From: Geofilum rhodophaeum
GTDB taxonomy: Bacteria; Bacteroidota; Bacteroidia; Bacteroidales; Marinilabiliaceae
Assembly: GCF_002210225.1 (NCBI RefSeq)
Contig: NZ_MWUJ01000004.1
Coordinates: forward strand, 124,001-188,000
Direction of reading: 5' to 3'
Length of the DNA stretch: 64,000 nucleotides
Part shown: in pieces, positions 17,663-27,900 of the stretch
Layout of the letters: each line of letters opens with the position of its first letter
Numbering within the stretch: position 1 is the first letter of the stretch
The notes under the pieces: model-generated
The model's input: only the letters and a program-made list of their open reading frames with translations
The model's database searches: none
Told to the model about the DNA's origin: nothing
Program-made: the position numbers and the translations under genes

Positions 17663-19624
17663 CTACTCAATAACATAATGCAAAATGGTGGTTTCTTCCT
17701 CACTACTGGAGTAACCCAACCACAAACCCTCTGCTTCTACAGTACTGAGACTGGAGTCCCCGTGGGGCATAATAAACCAGGTCCCTTCATTGCCTTCCGA
17801 AGACAGCCACCTTGGAGCAGAACCCGCATAATCTATCAGAGGAATATCAAAGGTTAAAGTCAAACCCTCAGGATCAATAACAACAGTTCCTGTCTGTGAA
17901 AAATTCTCGTCTACCTCATCGGTAACCCAAACAGAATTTTCGCCGTCAACCTCCTCGTGTTCCGTGGTCAGCACCTGTCGGACAGTTAGAGATATATTTC
18001 CATCCACCAGGGTAAACTCAAGAGAAGCGCTTTCTGCAATATCGGCTGCCGCAGCGTCCCAAACCCAGCCATTAGAAGTGTAATCCTCTCCAAAAGTCTC
18101 TGCACTGGTCCATCCTCCACTAAAATCAGGTCCAACTCCAACCCAATCAACAAACCAATTGGGATCTGGCTTAAAGGTTCTGGTACCTGATCCAGTGAGC
18201 GCTTTTACAATGGCCTTACGCGTAGCTTCTACAGGATCTGTAGCGCCCGCCCCCATGGAGGGCACCAGATGATAGGCAGAATACTCCGGCTTAACGGGAT
18301 CTTTGGCACCTACCCACATGCCACTCAAATTACCCAACACATCTTTCTCAATCGAGAGGATGCGCAACTGATTCTCAGCGGTGAGTCCAAACGAAGCCCA
18401 GCCAATTACAGAGAAAGAGGGCGCAATGCCTTCGAAGGTATAAATACCCTTGTTGTCGAGCGTAAAACTGCCTTCCTCCTGTGTTCCGTCCGGCGCAGTA
18501 TAAACGACACTGCCATCGGCCGAATTCATCACCAGCGAAAAACCTTCATAAACCGAAGGATCGGGTGTCCCGAGCCAGTCGGGGTAGTCCTCCGGAGCAT
18601 TCCAGCCATTCATGCGACTGCCGTCCAGGTTGGCCCAATCGAGCGGGTTTTGGGTAGATAATTTCCAGGTAATGGTGGTAGAAACCACTTGCGACACTTC
18701 CTCTTTCCAATCGGCAGGCAACTGAGGCTCGGGATCGGGCACATCACCTGGATCGTAATTATCGGCATAATCTTTAGAAACATAACTAAGAATGTAATAC
18801 CAGGGCCCCTCATCATTGGTACGCATAATGGCTACACGCAACTGATTCTCGGTCAGTTCCACCACCTTGATGGCGGTATTCCAATTCGAAGCATTCTCGA
18901 TATAATTGTCCGGACGCAACAAATTGGCATCGACAATATCCAGCGTTTTTGAATTAACATTTAAAAAGTAAGTGCCCGACTCCAACTTGGGACTCTCTTC
19001 TGTGCCGCCCTCATTGTACTTAACAGCTGAGAAAAAGGCCCCATTTTTCAAAGAGAAAGTCATCGTACTGTTCCAACCCATGTTCTCATCGGTAGAACCG
19101 GGAGGCATGTTCCCCGGATCCCAGTTGACGGTATAATTTTGAAATTCCTGGTCAACAGAGGGGTCGGCATAGGAAAGAGGCCCCGGAGCCAGGCCGTAAC
19201 TGCCATTGTCCAAATACCAGGTCTTTTCTTCGCCCACACCGCCACTCAAAAGCGTCCACAGGGGATCGTTCACGTAATTGAGGTTGGTGGTGGTCAGGTT
19301 CAGCTTAAAAGTATCGGCCTGAACCACACCTCCGGCAGATATTACACCATAGACAAAGCTGTATTCGCCCTCGAATGGTATGCGAACGGTGTCCTGAGCA
19401 AGGGTGCTCCGGCCCATGGGGGTGATCCAGAAGGGCTGATGTCCGGGATTCTGAGCCTGCAGCACTATCGCGTTGGGGTCACTGGCATCCTGAGTAATGC
19501 TGTACTTCAGCTCCTCCTTCTTCAACAAGTCGCCCAATTCAAACTCGTCGGGCTGACAGGCGGTGAACAGCACGACTCCTGCTGCCAATACCGCCTTTGT
19601 GGTGTTCCATATATTGATTCTCAT
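17663..19624 (-). CDS. Putative surface glycan-binding lipoprotein (SGBP)
   Basis: 653 residues with a lipoprotein signal (Cys23 in LFTACQ). I do not recognise a named family over its length. A PKD/Ig-like domain covers about 35-110. Three loosely related beta-rich modules of 150-180 residues follow (roughly 120-290, 310-465 and 470-650). Each has an early Trp-rich block (KTWYLD; TITWKL; WFVDW) and a later alternating strand region (TMTFSLKNGAFF; SLVMNSADGSVVY; SLEFTLVDGNISL). Such Trp-rich modular lipoproteins directly after susD are usually surface glycan-binding proteins that help SusD capture substrate. The assignment rests on position, lipoprotein signal and modularity. It lies 20 bp after SusD. 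Confidence 0.65.
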   Translation of the reverse strand: MRINIWNTTKAVLAAGVVLFTACQPDEFELGDLLKKEELKYSITQDASDPNAIVLQAQNPGHQPFWITPMGRSTLAQDTVRIPFEGEYSFVYGVISAGGVVQADTFKLNLTTTNLNYVNDPLWTLLSGGVGEEKTWYLDNGSYGLAPGPLSYADPSVDQEFQNYTVNWDPGNMPPGSTDENMGWNSTMTFSLKNGAFFSAVKYNEGGTEESPKLESGTYFLNVNSKTLDIVDANLLRPDNYIENASNWNTAIKVVELTENQLRVAIMRTNDEGPWYYILSYVSKDYADNYDPGDVPDPEPQLPADWKEEVSQVVSTTITWKLSTQNPLDWANLDGSRMNGWNAPEDYPDWLGTPDPSVYEGFSLVMNSADGSVVYTAPDGTQEEGSFTLDNKGIYTFEGIAPSFSVIGWASFGLTAENQLRILSIEKDVLGNLSGMWVGAKDPVKPEYSAYHLVPSMGAGATDPVEATRKAIVKALTGSGTRTFKPDPNWFVDWVGVGPDFSGGWTSAETFGEDYTSNGWVWDAAAADIAESASLEFTLVDGNISLTVRQVLTTEHEEVDGENSVWVTDEVDENFSQTGTVVIDPEGLTLTFDIPLIDYAGSAPRWLSSEGNEGTWFIMPHGDSSLSTVEAEGLWLGYSSSEEETTILHYVIE

Positions 19625-19644
19625 AATTCAGTTGTTTTAAATGA

Positions 19645-21363
19645 TTACCAACCGGCGTTTTGCTTCAGCACCCTGTTCGAAAGCGTTATCTGGGTTTGCG
19701 GAATTTGAAACAAGCCTTTCTTCTCTTTAAAATCTGCGGCTTTAATCACAACTTTATCGTCGTTCCCTCCAGAAAGCACTTCAACACCACCTTCTTCGGC
19801 TATTATTGCAGCAGCAGCATCGACGCCCTGACGCAATAAATCCCAGTAGCGAATACCCTCAAAGGCAAATTCCAGCTCACGCTCTTTCAGGATATTGACT
19901 GCACTGGGAGCCACTTCCACGTAGCCCTCTCCTACTGCACCTTCAGAGGTGTAGGCCCGTTGGCGCACCTTGTTCAGATAGCTTGCTGCGTTGGCACTCC
20001 CCAACTCTGCAGCCATTAAAAGCACATCGGCATAGCGAATGATCACCCAATCCTGGTACTGCGAAGCTTGAAAATCACCTTCTCCCAGACCAGAGACCTC
20101 GTCGACCAGTGTGAGCGTGCCGTCGGCACCTTCTTCCCACTTACTCATGGGCGTGTACTTCTTAATGGTATATCCGGTGTACTCACGTTGTTCGGTCAAG
20201 GACTCAAAACCGTCTTCCAGACCTTCACCCGCCAAATCAATAAGCGAAGCGGCGCGACGCAGATCGCCGTTACCAAAGGCAGCAGCCACCTTGGGATGTA
20301 CCGTACAAGCGCCCCAACCTCTTCCGTAAGGAAAGGTGCTGTGCTTGCGCAGACCCAACATAACCATCCAGCGGTTGCCGTCCATATTGCCGTTGTAGTC
20401 CTGGGTATAGTTAAATTTCTTCACCAATACACTTTCCACATTTCCGCGCTTATAAGCTCCGGAGCTCTCGGCAACACGATTGCCTTCCTCATCGGTAGTT
20501 ACCACAATGCTCGATGCCGGCCACAAGTCTTTAAACTCGCTAACCAAATCGTACTCCTGACTGTTTATAACGTCCTCGAGGTGACCAAGCGCCTGCTGAG
20601 CATTCACCTTTCCTACCAGATCGCTTTTTTCAAAGTAACCGGTATAGTACAAATAAACACGGCCCAACAGTGCTTTGGCTGCCCATGCAGTTATGCGCCC
20701 GTCGTTCTCGGCAGCATTGGCTTTGGGATAGGCGTCTGAGGGGATGTTTTCAGCACCAAAAAGCAAATCGTCGGCAATTAAAGCATAAACCTCATCGGGA
20801 TTGGCTTGTGGCACATTGGCCTCAGTAGGCTCGGTCAGCAAGGGAATGTTTCCGAACAAACGAACCATATCGAAATACAAGATGGCACGAAGTACGCGGG
20901 TTTCCCCTTCAACACGCTTTCTATTGGCCAGTTGGTCGGCCTCATCGGCCCCGTTCCAGCTGATGTTGTCGAGCTCCTGCAACAATTTATTGCAACGGAA
21001 AATGCCTCGGTAGTAGCTTGTCCAAAGGTCATTGCCAAGGTCCGAATAGGTGGGAGCCTGACTGAGATCGAAACGGTCGATGGCCTGATAGTTGCGGTCA
21101 TCGGTTATGCCCACACCACCAAAACACTGGTCAGACATCACCTCAGACAACAAATAGAAGGACGCATCGACATCGGAGGAAGTCCGTTGCCAACCATCGT
21201 AGCAACCAATCAATGCCAGTTCGGCATCGGCCTGGGTCGCATAAAAGTTCTCATCAAAAAGGGAGGTCTGCGGTTCCACATCCAGGAAGCCTTCCGAGCA
21301 GGAAGACAAGCCCAGTGTGGCCACCCCCATGGCTGCGACTAAATATAATTTTATTGACTTCAT
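19645..21363 (-). CDS. susD: SusD/RagB-family glycan-binding lipoprotein (PUL 1)
   Basis: 572 residues from the ATG at 21363 (MKSIKLYLVAAMGVATLGLSSC, Cys22). An in-frame ATG at 21396 only adds residues before the signal. It shows the SusD pattern: GFLDVEPQTSLFDENFYATQADAE near the N-terminus, TPR-like helices (TRVLRAILYFDMVRLFGNIP), and a C-terminal RELEFAFEGIRYWDLLRQG block. SusD lipoproteins cap the SusC transporter and bind the glycan outside the cell. The gene begins 19 bp after the SusC stop. Confidence 0.95.
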   Translation of the reverse strand: MKSIKLYLVAAMGVATLGLSSCSEGFLDVEPQTSLFDENFYATQADAELALIGCYDGWQRTSSDVDASFYLLSEVMSDQCFGGVGITDDRNYQAIDRFDLSQAPTYSDLGNDLWTSYYRGIFRCNKLLQELDNISWNGADEADQLANRKRVEGETRVLRAILYFDMVRLFGNIPLLTEPTEANVPQANPDEVYALIADDLLFGAENIPSDAYPKANAAENDGRITAWAAKALLGRVYLYYTGYFEKSDLVGKVNAQQALGHLEDVINSQEYDLVSEFKDLWPASSIVVTTDEEGNRVAESSGAYKRGNVESVLVKKFNYTQDYNGNMDGNRWMVMLGLRKHSTFPYGRGWGACTVHPKVAAAFGNGDLRRAASLIDLAGEGLEDGFESLTEQREYTGYTIKKYTPMSKWEEGADGTLTLVDEVSGLGEGDFQASQYQDWVIIRYADVLLMAAELGSANAASYLNKVRQRAYTSEGAVGEGYVEVAPSAVNILKERELEFAFEGIRYWDLLRQGVDAAAAIIAEEGGVEVLSGGNDDKVVIKAADFKEKKGLFQIPQTQITLSNRVLKQNAGW

Positions 21364-21382
21364 AAACTCTGATTTTTTAGCA

Positions 21383-24300
21383 TTAGAATTTAACATTTAC
21401 ACCCACCAAATAGACTCTGGGGCGCGGGTAATAGCCCAAATCAATGCCCGACACCCAGTCACTGGTTCCATAACCAATCTCAGGATCCATGCCGTTGTAT
21501 TTGGTAAAGGTGAAGGCATTCTGCACCTGGGCATAGAGACGGAACTGGCTCAGGTACTCCCAATTCACCAGGTTGCTGAAATCGTAACCCAACGAAATAT
21601 TGCTGATGCGCAAATAATCACCATCCTGCAAATAAAGGTCGGAGAAGTTCCAGTTCACGTTGCCTTCGGTGACCCTTGGCATTTTGTTGGAAGTCCCTTC
21701 CCCGGTCCACCGATCCAACACAGCGGAGGTATAGTTGGCCTTTTTGTTGGCATGATTGCGGTACGATTGTACAATCTTGTTGCCTGCAACGCCATTGGCT
21801 GTCACATTAAAATCAAAGTTCTTATAATCCAAATTCACACTAAATCCAAAGGTGAAATCGGGCATGCCGTTGCCCAGGTCGACTTTATCTCCCTGGTCAA
21901 TTTTCCCGTCCTTGTTCTGATCCACATAAATCACATCACCAGGCTTAACGTTCGACTGATAGATGCCGTTTCCGGCTGCTCTCCAATCTGCAATTTCTGC
22001 CTCGTTCTGAAAAATGCCGGCGGTCTCGAATCCCCAGAAATAGCCAATGGCGTATCCGTTTTGTGCCCGGTAAAACTCTTCCGAGTTATCGTACAGCATA
22101 TTGGTCTCACCGTGAATAATGCCGTCTTCGGTAGGTATGGAACCCACCTCGTTCTTATTGTAGGCCCCATTCACGGCAATGGCGTAACGCAGATCGCCCA
22201 ACTGATCGTTCCAGTTCAGGCCCAGTTCTACACCTGTATTTTTTACATCTCCACCATTAATAAAAGGTGCTCCGGTTCCGGCTGTTCCCAAAATGGGCGC
22301 CTCCACCAGCCAGTCCTTGGTGGTCTTGATGTAGTAATCCATGTTTAAGCCCAGTCGGGCAGCCAAAAAACGGGCATCCACTCCGACGTTAATCTGCTCA
22401 GAGGTTTCCCACTTTACAGAGGGATTGGCCAGGCGACCGGGATAGGCGCCCTTCAGGTTCGAGCCCAGGGTGGTTCCGAACAAATAGTAACCCGCCGGTG
22501 AGTCGCCGTCGAAATTGGTGATTATCATGGGGGAAGCATACTGAAAACTCTCAATGTTTTGGTTACCCACCTGCCCCCAACTGGCACGAAGCTTCAAATA
22601 ATCCATAACATTTCCGGTGTTCGCTAGGAAGCCTTCTTCACTCAAAACCCATCCTGCCGATACAGAAGGAAAGTAGCCCCAACGGTTGCCCTGCTGAAAC
22701 TTCGAAGATCCATCGGCCCTGAAGGTGGCATTCAACATATACTTCTCTCTGTAGTTGTATCCCAGTCGCCCAAAGTACGAAGCCCTGCGGGCCTGAACAG
22801 AAGGACCGCCACCAACAGTACGTTTTTCGGTAACCCCTACAATGTTGCCTTCCTCATCTTCAATGGAGGTGGCCTGACCCGTCGTGTTGTCGAGGTAGGC
22901 ATACTCCCAGCTGTTGAACTGGTCGAGCAAATCCCAATTGGTTCCCTTTACACTCATGCCCTGGTATTGAATGGATTCCATACCTGCCAGCACATCAAAA
23001 CTGTGATCGTTCAGCTCAAAACTATAATTGGCGGTGTTGGTCCAGGTAAGCGTATGCCCCTTAGACATACTCTGCTCAACACTGGTGTGATCCTCATTGT
23101 ACGAGTAAACTGAAAAACGGTAGAGGGGACTAAAACTTCGGTATTCACCGGCATAGTAATTGATACCAAAAACCGTTTTCAAGGTCAGGTTCTCAATGGG
23201 GTTCAGCTCAGCATACACATCGGCCAGCAGGCGCTGGTCGTCGTTCTCTCGGTTGTTGTTGATCATCATATGACCGTAGGGGTTGCCATCGCCATCGTAC
23301 CACTCCGAGGCCGAAGTGTCGTTGTAGGGCAAACCATATTTTCCGTTGTCGCTGTAAACAGGGGCCAACGGAGAGGTCATAAAAGCACTACGCAGCGTAT
23401 TGTTGTACTGATTGCCCACCTGAATACCATTCTTTTTAATGTAACTGAAGTTCAGGTGTTGGCCTACCTTCAAAACCTCATTGTACAACTTATGCTCGGT
23501 GTTCAAACGAAAGCCATAACGCTCGTAATTGGAGACTTTGGGTCCGCCAACCACACCTTCCTGTCCGGTATAATTCAATGACAAGGCATAAACAGAACTT
23601 TCTGAACCACCACTTACCCCTAAATTATAATTCTGAGTTACGGCATCTTCCACAAACATCTCTTGTACCCAGTCGGTATCGGCTGTACCGTTGAAGATGG
23701 AGGGATTATACAGCGCTGAGCCGGAATTGGCGGCCTGCTCCTGCATAATGGCCATATATTCCTGGCGGTTGAGCATGTCGGTATAGCGAGGCAGTTGCTG
23801 AATGCCGTAATAGGCATCAAAGCTTACCAGGCCCTTGCCGGCCTGACCGGTTTTGGTGGTAACCAAAACCACTCCGTTGGCTGCCTGAGAACCATAAATG
23901 GCCGCAGATGCAGCATCCTTGAGCACATCAATACTCTCAATGTCTGACGGAGAGATGGAAGTGATGTCGCCTTCAATGCCGTCGATAATGTAAAGAGGAC
24001 CAGAATTCCCGATGGTACCCAAACCACGGATGGTCACTTTCATATCGGCACCGGGCTGACCTGAGGTGGAACTGATGCTCACCCCGGGGGTTTGTCCCTG
24101 CAAGGCTTGCAAAGGCGAGGTGGTATTCATCCGCTGAATATCGTCGCCCTTCACCTGAATGGTGGCCCCGGTATTCAACTTCTTCTTTTGCACGCCATAT
24201 CCTACAACCACTACTTCTTCCAAATCGAGGAAGGAAGACTGCATGGTAACATTGATGGTGCTGCGTCCTTCAACAGCAAGTTCCTGGGTATTCATACCCA

Positions 24301-24517
24301 CAAAGGAGAATACCAGCACATCGCTGGCTGCTGCCTGCAGAGCGTAATTTCCGTCAATATCACTGATGGTACCTACGCTAGTGCCCTTTATCACCACGGA
24401 GACGCCGGGAACCGGATCGTAATTGGAATCTGTAACCGTTCCGGTTACAGTCAGCTGGGCCCAAAGGGACGACCCTGCCAAAACCATTAATAATAGCAAC
24501 AAACATTTTTTTAACAT
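21383..24517 (-). CDS. susC: SusC/RagA-family TonB-dependent transporter (PUL 1)
   Basis: 1044 residues with a signal peptide (MLKKCLLLLLMVLAGSSLWAQ). A carboxypeptidase-like regulatory domain covers about 22-100 (TVTGTVTDSNYDPVPGVSVV). The TonB box region EEVVVVGYGVQKK is followed by a plug with IRGLGTIGNSGPLYIIDGIEG. A long 22-strand barrel ends with the typical aromatic RVYLVGVNVKF. It imports oligosaccharides across the outer membrane with SusD. It is the first gene of the operon SusC-SusD-SGBP-GH5 and has a three-box operator 115-171 bp upstream. Assignment to xyloglucan comes from the neighbouring enzymes. Confidence 0.96.
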   Translation of the reverse strand: MLKKCLLLLLMVLAGSSLWAQLTVTGTVTDSNYDPVPGVSVVIKGTSVGTISDIDGNYALQAAASDVLVFSFVGMNTQELAVEGRSTINVTMQSSFLDLEEVVVVGYGVQKKKLNTGATIQVKGDDIQRMNTTSPLQALQGQTPGVSISSTSGQPGADMKVTIRGLGTIGNSGPLYIIDGIEGDITSISPSDIESIDVLKDAASAAIYGSQAANGVVLVTTKTGQAGKGLVSFDAYYGIQQLPRYTDMLNRQEYMAIMQEQAANSGSALYNPSIFNGTADTDWVQEMFVEDAVTQNYNLGVSGGSESSVYALSLNYTGQEGVVGGPKVSNYERYGFRLNTEHKLYNEVLKVGQHLNFSYIKKNGIQVGNQYNNTLRSAFMTSPLAPVYSDNGKYGLPYNDTSASEWYDGDGNPYGHMMINNNRENDDQRLLADVYAELNPIENLTLKTVFGINYYAGEYRSFSPLYRFSVYSYNEDHTSVEQSMSKGHTLTWTNTANYSFELNDHSFDVLAGMESIQYQGMSVKGTNWDLLDQFNSWEYAYLDNTTGQATSIEDEEGNIVGVTEKRTVGGGPSVQARRASYFGRLGYNYREKYMLNATFRADGSSKFQQGNRWGYFPSVSAGWVLSEEGFLANTGNVMDYLKLRASWGQVGNQNIESFQYASPMIITNFDGDSPAGYYLFGTTLGSNLKGAYPGRLANPSVKWETSEQINVGVDARFLAARLGLNMDYYIKTTKDWLVEAPILGTAGTGAPFINGGDVKNTGVELGLNWNDQLGDLRYAIAVNGAYNKNEVGSIPTEDGIIHGETNMLYDNSEEFYRAQNGYAIGYFWGFETAGIFQNEAEIADWRAAGNGIYQSNVKPGDVIYVDQNKDGKIDQGDKVDLGNGMPDFTFGFSVNLDYKNFDFNVTANGVAGNKIVQSYRNHANKKANYTSAVLDRWTGEGTSNKMPRVTEGNVNWNFSDLYLQDGDYLRISNISLGYDFSNLVNWEYLSQFRLYAQVQNAFTFTKYNGMDPEIGYGTSDWVSGIDLGYYPRPRVYLVGVNVKF

Positions 24518-24938
24518 AGCGTTCGTTTTAGTTCATTTAATTTTTGATTGCAACTAAGCAGCTGCGTCGGCTAATGATTTCCAAAGGTATTTTAACACTA
24601 TTTTAGATTTTGGGTGATTTGTTCAGGTTATGGGTAGCATTTGTACAGCAGGGGGGATAAAATGTAATTCAGAAGGGCTGCATTTGTATCAAAACAATCG
24701 TTAAACCCGCTGATTTTCAACAACAACAACAAAGTCTGAAAAAGACTCAAAAAAGCCCAAAAAAGTCAACTGCAAACTTGCAAGCAGGAGCAGCAGGACA
24801 AGGCCGTGGCACGGCCAAATAAAATACGCCAAGTGTTCTTTGAGATAATCACTTGGCATAAAATCAGCTACTTTTTGTAACTTTACCATCCATTAAGGGG
24901 TAATACCGCAAAACTATTTGTTGTCGCAATTGTTTACT
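24518..24938. other. Divergent intergenic region between SusC and the sensor kinase
   Basis: These 421 bp carry the SusC promoter and operator (24582-24690) near the left side. Further right are a GGCCGTG-G-CACGGCC palindrome (24801-24815) and an 8-bp inverted repeat GCCAAGTG...CACTTGGC spaced by 14 nt (about 24828-24857). These could be a terminator remnant or a regulator site for the kinase gene. No gene was found. Confidence 0.6.
24582..24690 (-). promoter_or_regulatory. SusC promoter with three-box operator
   Basis: On the minus strand a TACCTTTG -7 element (24582-24589) lies in the shared 17-bp core (24581-24597). On the plus strand the boxes GGGTAGCATTTGTA (24632-24645), GGGATAAAATGTA (24654-24666) and GGGCTGCATTTGTA (24675-24688) have cores ending 21 and 22 bp apart. 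The first ends 56 bp from the -7 box. This is the clearest of the three copies. Confidence 0.75.
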
Positions 24939-27900
24939 ATGATTAATCGTCAGTTCCTTGTTTGCCTGCTGCTGGTATTGGCTCTTTGGGGGAGCGCAAG
25001 AACGGCCTGGGGACTGCCGGGCAATTCATTTTCCCTGAACCACTTTTCTTCCTTCAATAAAATACCAGGTGAATCGGTGCAATGCATTTATGAAGATCAC
25101 CTGGGTTTGCTTTGGATGGGAATAGAATCTACAGGTCTGGTAAAATTTGACGGAAAAAACTACACCATCTATCAGAACAGTCCGGATGATTTACAAAGCA
25201 TCAGCTCCAACTACCCCACTAAAATATACGAAGACCAGGAAGGAGCCATTTGGGTGGCCACACCCAACGGACTGAACAAATTGAACCGAAGCACAGGCCT
25301 TTTTCAACGTTTTCAATTCGATGCAGACGATAGTCTGAGTCTATCCTCAAACACCATCAACGATATTCTGCCGGATCCTTTGGGCCGTTTGTGGCTCGCA
25401 ACAGCCAACGGAGTCAGCATTTACCTGCCATCTGAAGACCGATTCTTCCGATTTTTGCACAATCACGACGCCGATAATCCCGCTGCCAACAATGAAGTGA
25501 GCGATTTGCACATGGATAAGAAGGGCAACATTTGGATAGGATCGGTGCTCAACGGCTTGTTTCGGGTAGAACCTGAAACGTACCGGGCGAACCCCGAGGA
25601 ATGGACCATGACCATCCATGATTTCTCCGGCAACATCAATACTGAAATTAAAAACTGGGAAAACCGTCTTCGGCAGGGAGGCACCAACGCCATCCGCTTC
25701 ATCACTTCCAACAACGATGCAGACACGCTGTGGCTGGCCAGCCAATCGGGACTGCATTACTTTACGGTAAACGAGGAGCGCTTTCATCACTTTACTTTTC
25801 GCCAACCCGGACTCCGCCACCTTAATTCTTGCACCTATTTGTCGCTGCTCGTCGACAAGGAAGACAGGCTGTGGGCCGGCAGCTCCAACGATGGCCTGGT
25901 GATGATCAATCTGAAGGCAGCCGACCAAATCACCTATTTGAATGCGGACCAATACACCAGCAATCAACTCAAAAGCAACGCCATAAGAGAGATTATAGAA
26001 AGTCGATCAGGCCTCATCTGGATCAGCACCAAATTTGGGGGTTTGCACTATTACGACAAGCGGCAAAACACCTTTGCCTTGCTGCGGGCAGATCAAAGTC
26101 CGGGGGAGGGACTCAGCAACGAATTTGTGCTGACTGCATTGGAAGACAGTCGTGGCTACCTTTGGGTGGGCACCAAAGGAGGCGGCCTTAATCGCTACGA
26201 CCGAAGCACAGAAAGTTTTGAGGTTTTTGGAACAGAATGGAAACCGGGCAGACTAAGAAGTAACCGTATTGAATGTCTGGCTGAGGACGAGGAAGGACTG
26301 CTGTGGGTGGGCAGCGCCAATGGGGTCTGGAGCACCTCGGTAAAAAACCCCAAGGACTTTACCCGGCACGTCAACCTCCATGCCCGAAACTTTTTCATTG
26401 AGGACAGCGCCTGGCTTTGGATAGGAACAACCAATGGTTTGTACCGCTTCTCCCTCAAGGAGAAAAAGATGAGTCCTTTACCCACACAACACAAAGAATT
26501 TTTTGATGCGGAAAGCAATATTGGGATTACCCGTATCATGAAAGACCCGGATGGCGTCCTCTGGATAGCCACCTCCAACAACGGACTGTTTGAATACCAT
26601 ACGCACAACGACAGTCTGGTAAATCACCAGGCCCGGCCCAACACGCCCGGAGCCATCAGCGGCAACCAGGTAAGGGCCCTGCACATCGATCAGAACGGCC
26701 GGTTCTGGATCGGAACAAAATCCGACGGATTAAACCTCTTTGACCCGGAGAGCCGACAGTTCCGATCCATGTCCAACCCCGAATTGCTGCCCTCCAACTC
26801 CATTTATCACATTGTTGAAGATGAAGAGGGAATGTTGTGGATGGGGACCCACAGTGGCATCAGTCGCTACAATCCGGAAAAGGAACGCTTCGAAAACTTT
26901 GGATCGCACCATGGGCTACAGGGACTCATTTATGAGATCAATGCGCACGCGAAGACAGCTGAAGGGCTGATCCTGATGGGCGGGGCAGGCGGACTCAATA
27001 TATTTGAACCCTCCGCCATCGAATATCAACCTTATCAGGCTCCTCTTATTTTATCCCGACTGGAAGTTTTTAACCAGGTAGAGGCCATCGACATCAACCA
27101 TTTCGAAAGCTTTACCCTGGATTACAACAGCAACTACATCTCCTTTGAGTTTGCCCTTCTGGATTTCACCAAGCCGGATGAGAATATATATTCTTACCGA
27201 CTGGAGCCATTTGATGAGGAGTGGATAAGTGCAGGGAACCGCAATTTTGCCACCTACACCAATCTGCCTCCGGGCAGTTACCGTTTTATGGTAAGAGGAG
27301 CCAACAATGATGAGATTTGGTCGACCCAGCCCCTCGAACTGGAGATCATCATTCCCGCACCCCTTTGGAAAAAGTCGTGGTTTATGCCGGCCCTGATTAT
27401 ATTGGGACTGGCCATTATCGCGCTAAGCTGGTACCTGAAAATCAACACCGCCAAACGCAGGGAACGCATTCTTCGTCAGGAAGTGGAAGCACGCACCCAC
27501 GATTTGTTTGAAGCCTACAACAAACTGGAAGAATCTAACCAACAGGTGGAAAAGCACAACAAAGCCCTGCGCCGACAACGGGACCGCATTTCTCGGCAGA
27601 ACCTGGAACTGAAAATCCACCGACAAAATCTGGAGTTAATGGTGGCCGACCGGACCAGGGACCTTGAAGAAGCTTTGCAGAAAGCCGAAGAAAGCGATCG
27701 TTTAAAGTCCGCCTTCCTGGCCAATATGAGTCACGAAATCCGCACACCACTTAATGCCATTATGGGCTTCATCGACCTGCTCGAAGCGGATGAATTTGAC
27801 CCCGAAGAGCGCGCCCGCATCAACACCATCATCCAAACCAACAGCAATGCCTTGCTGCAATTAATCAACGACATTATTGACATCAGCATTATCGAAGCCA

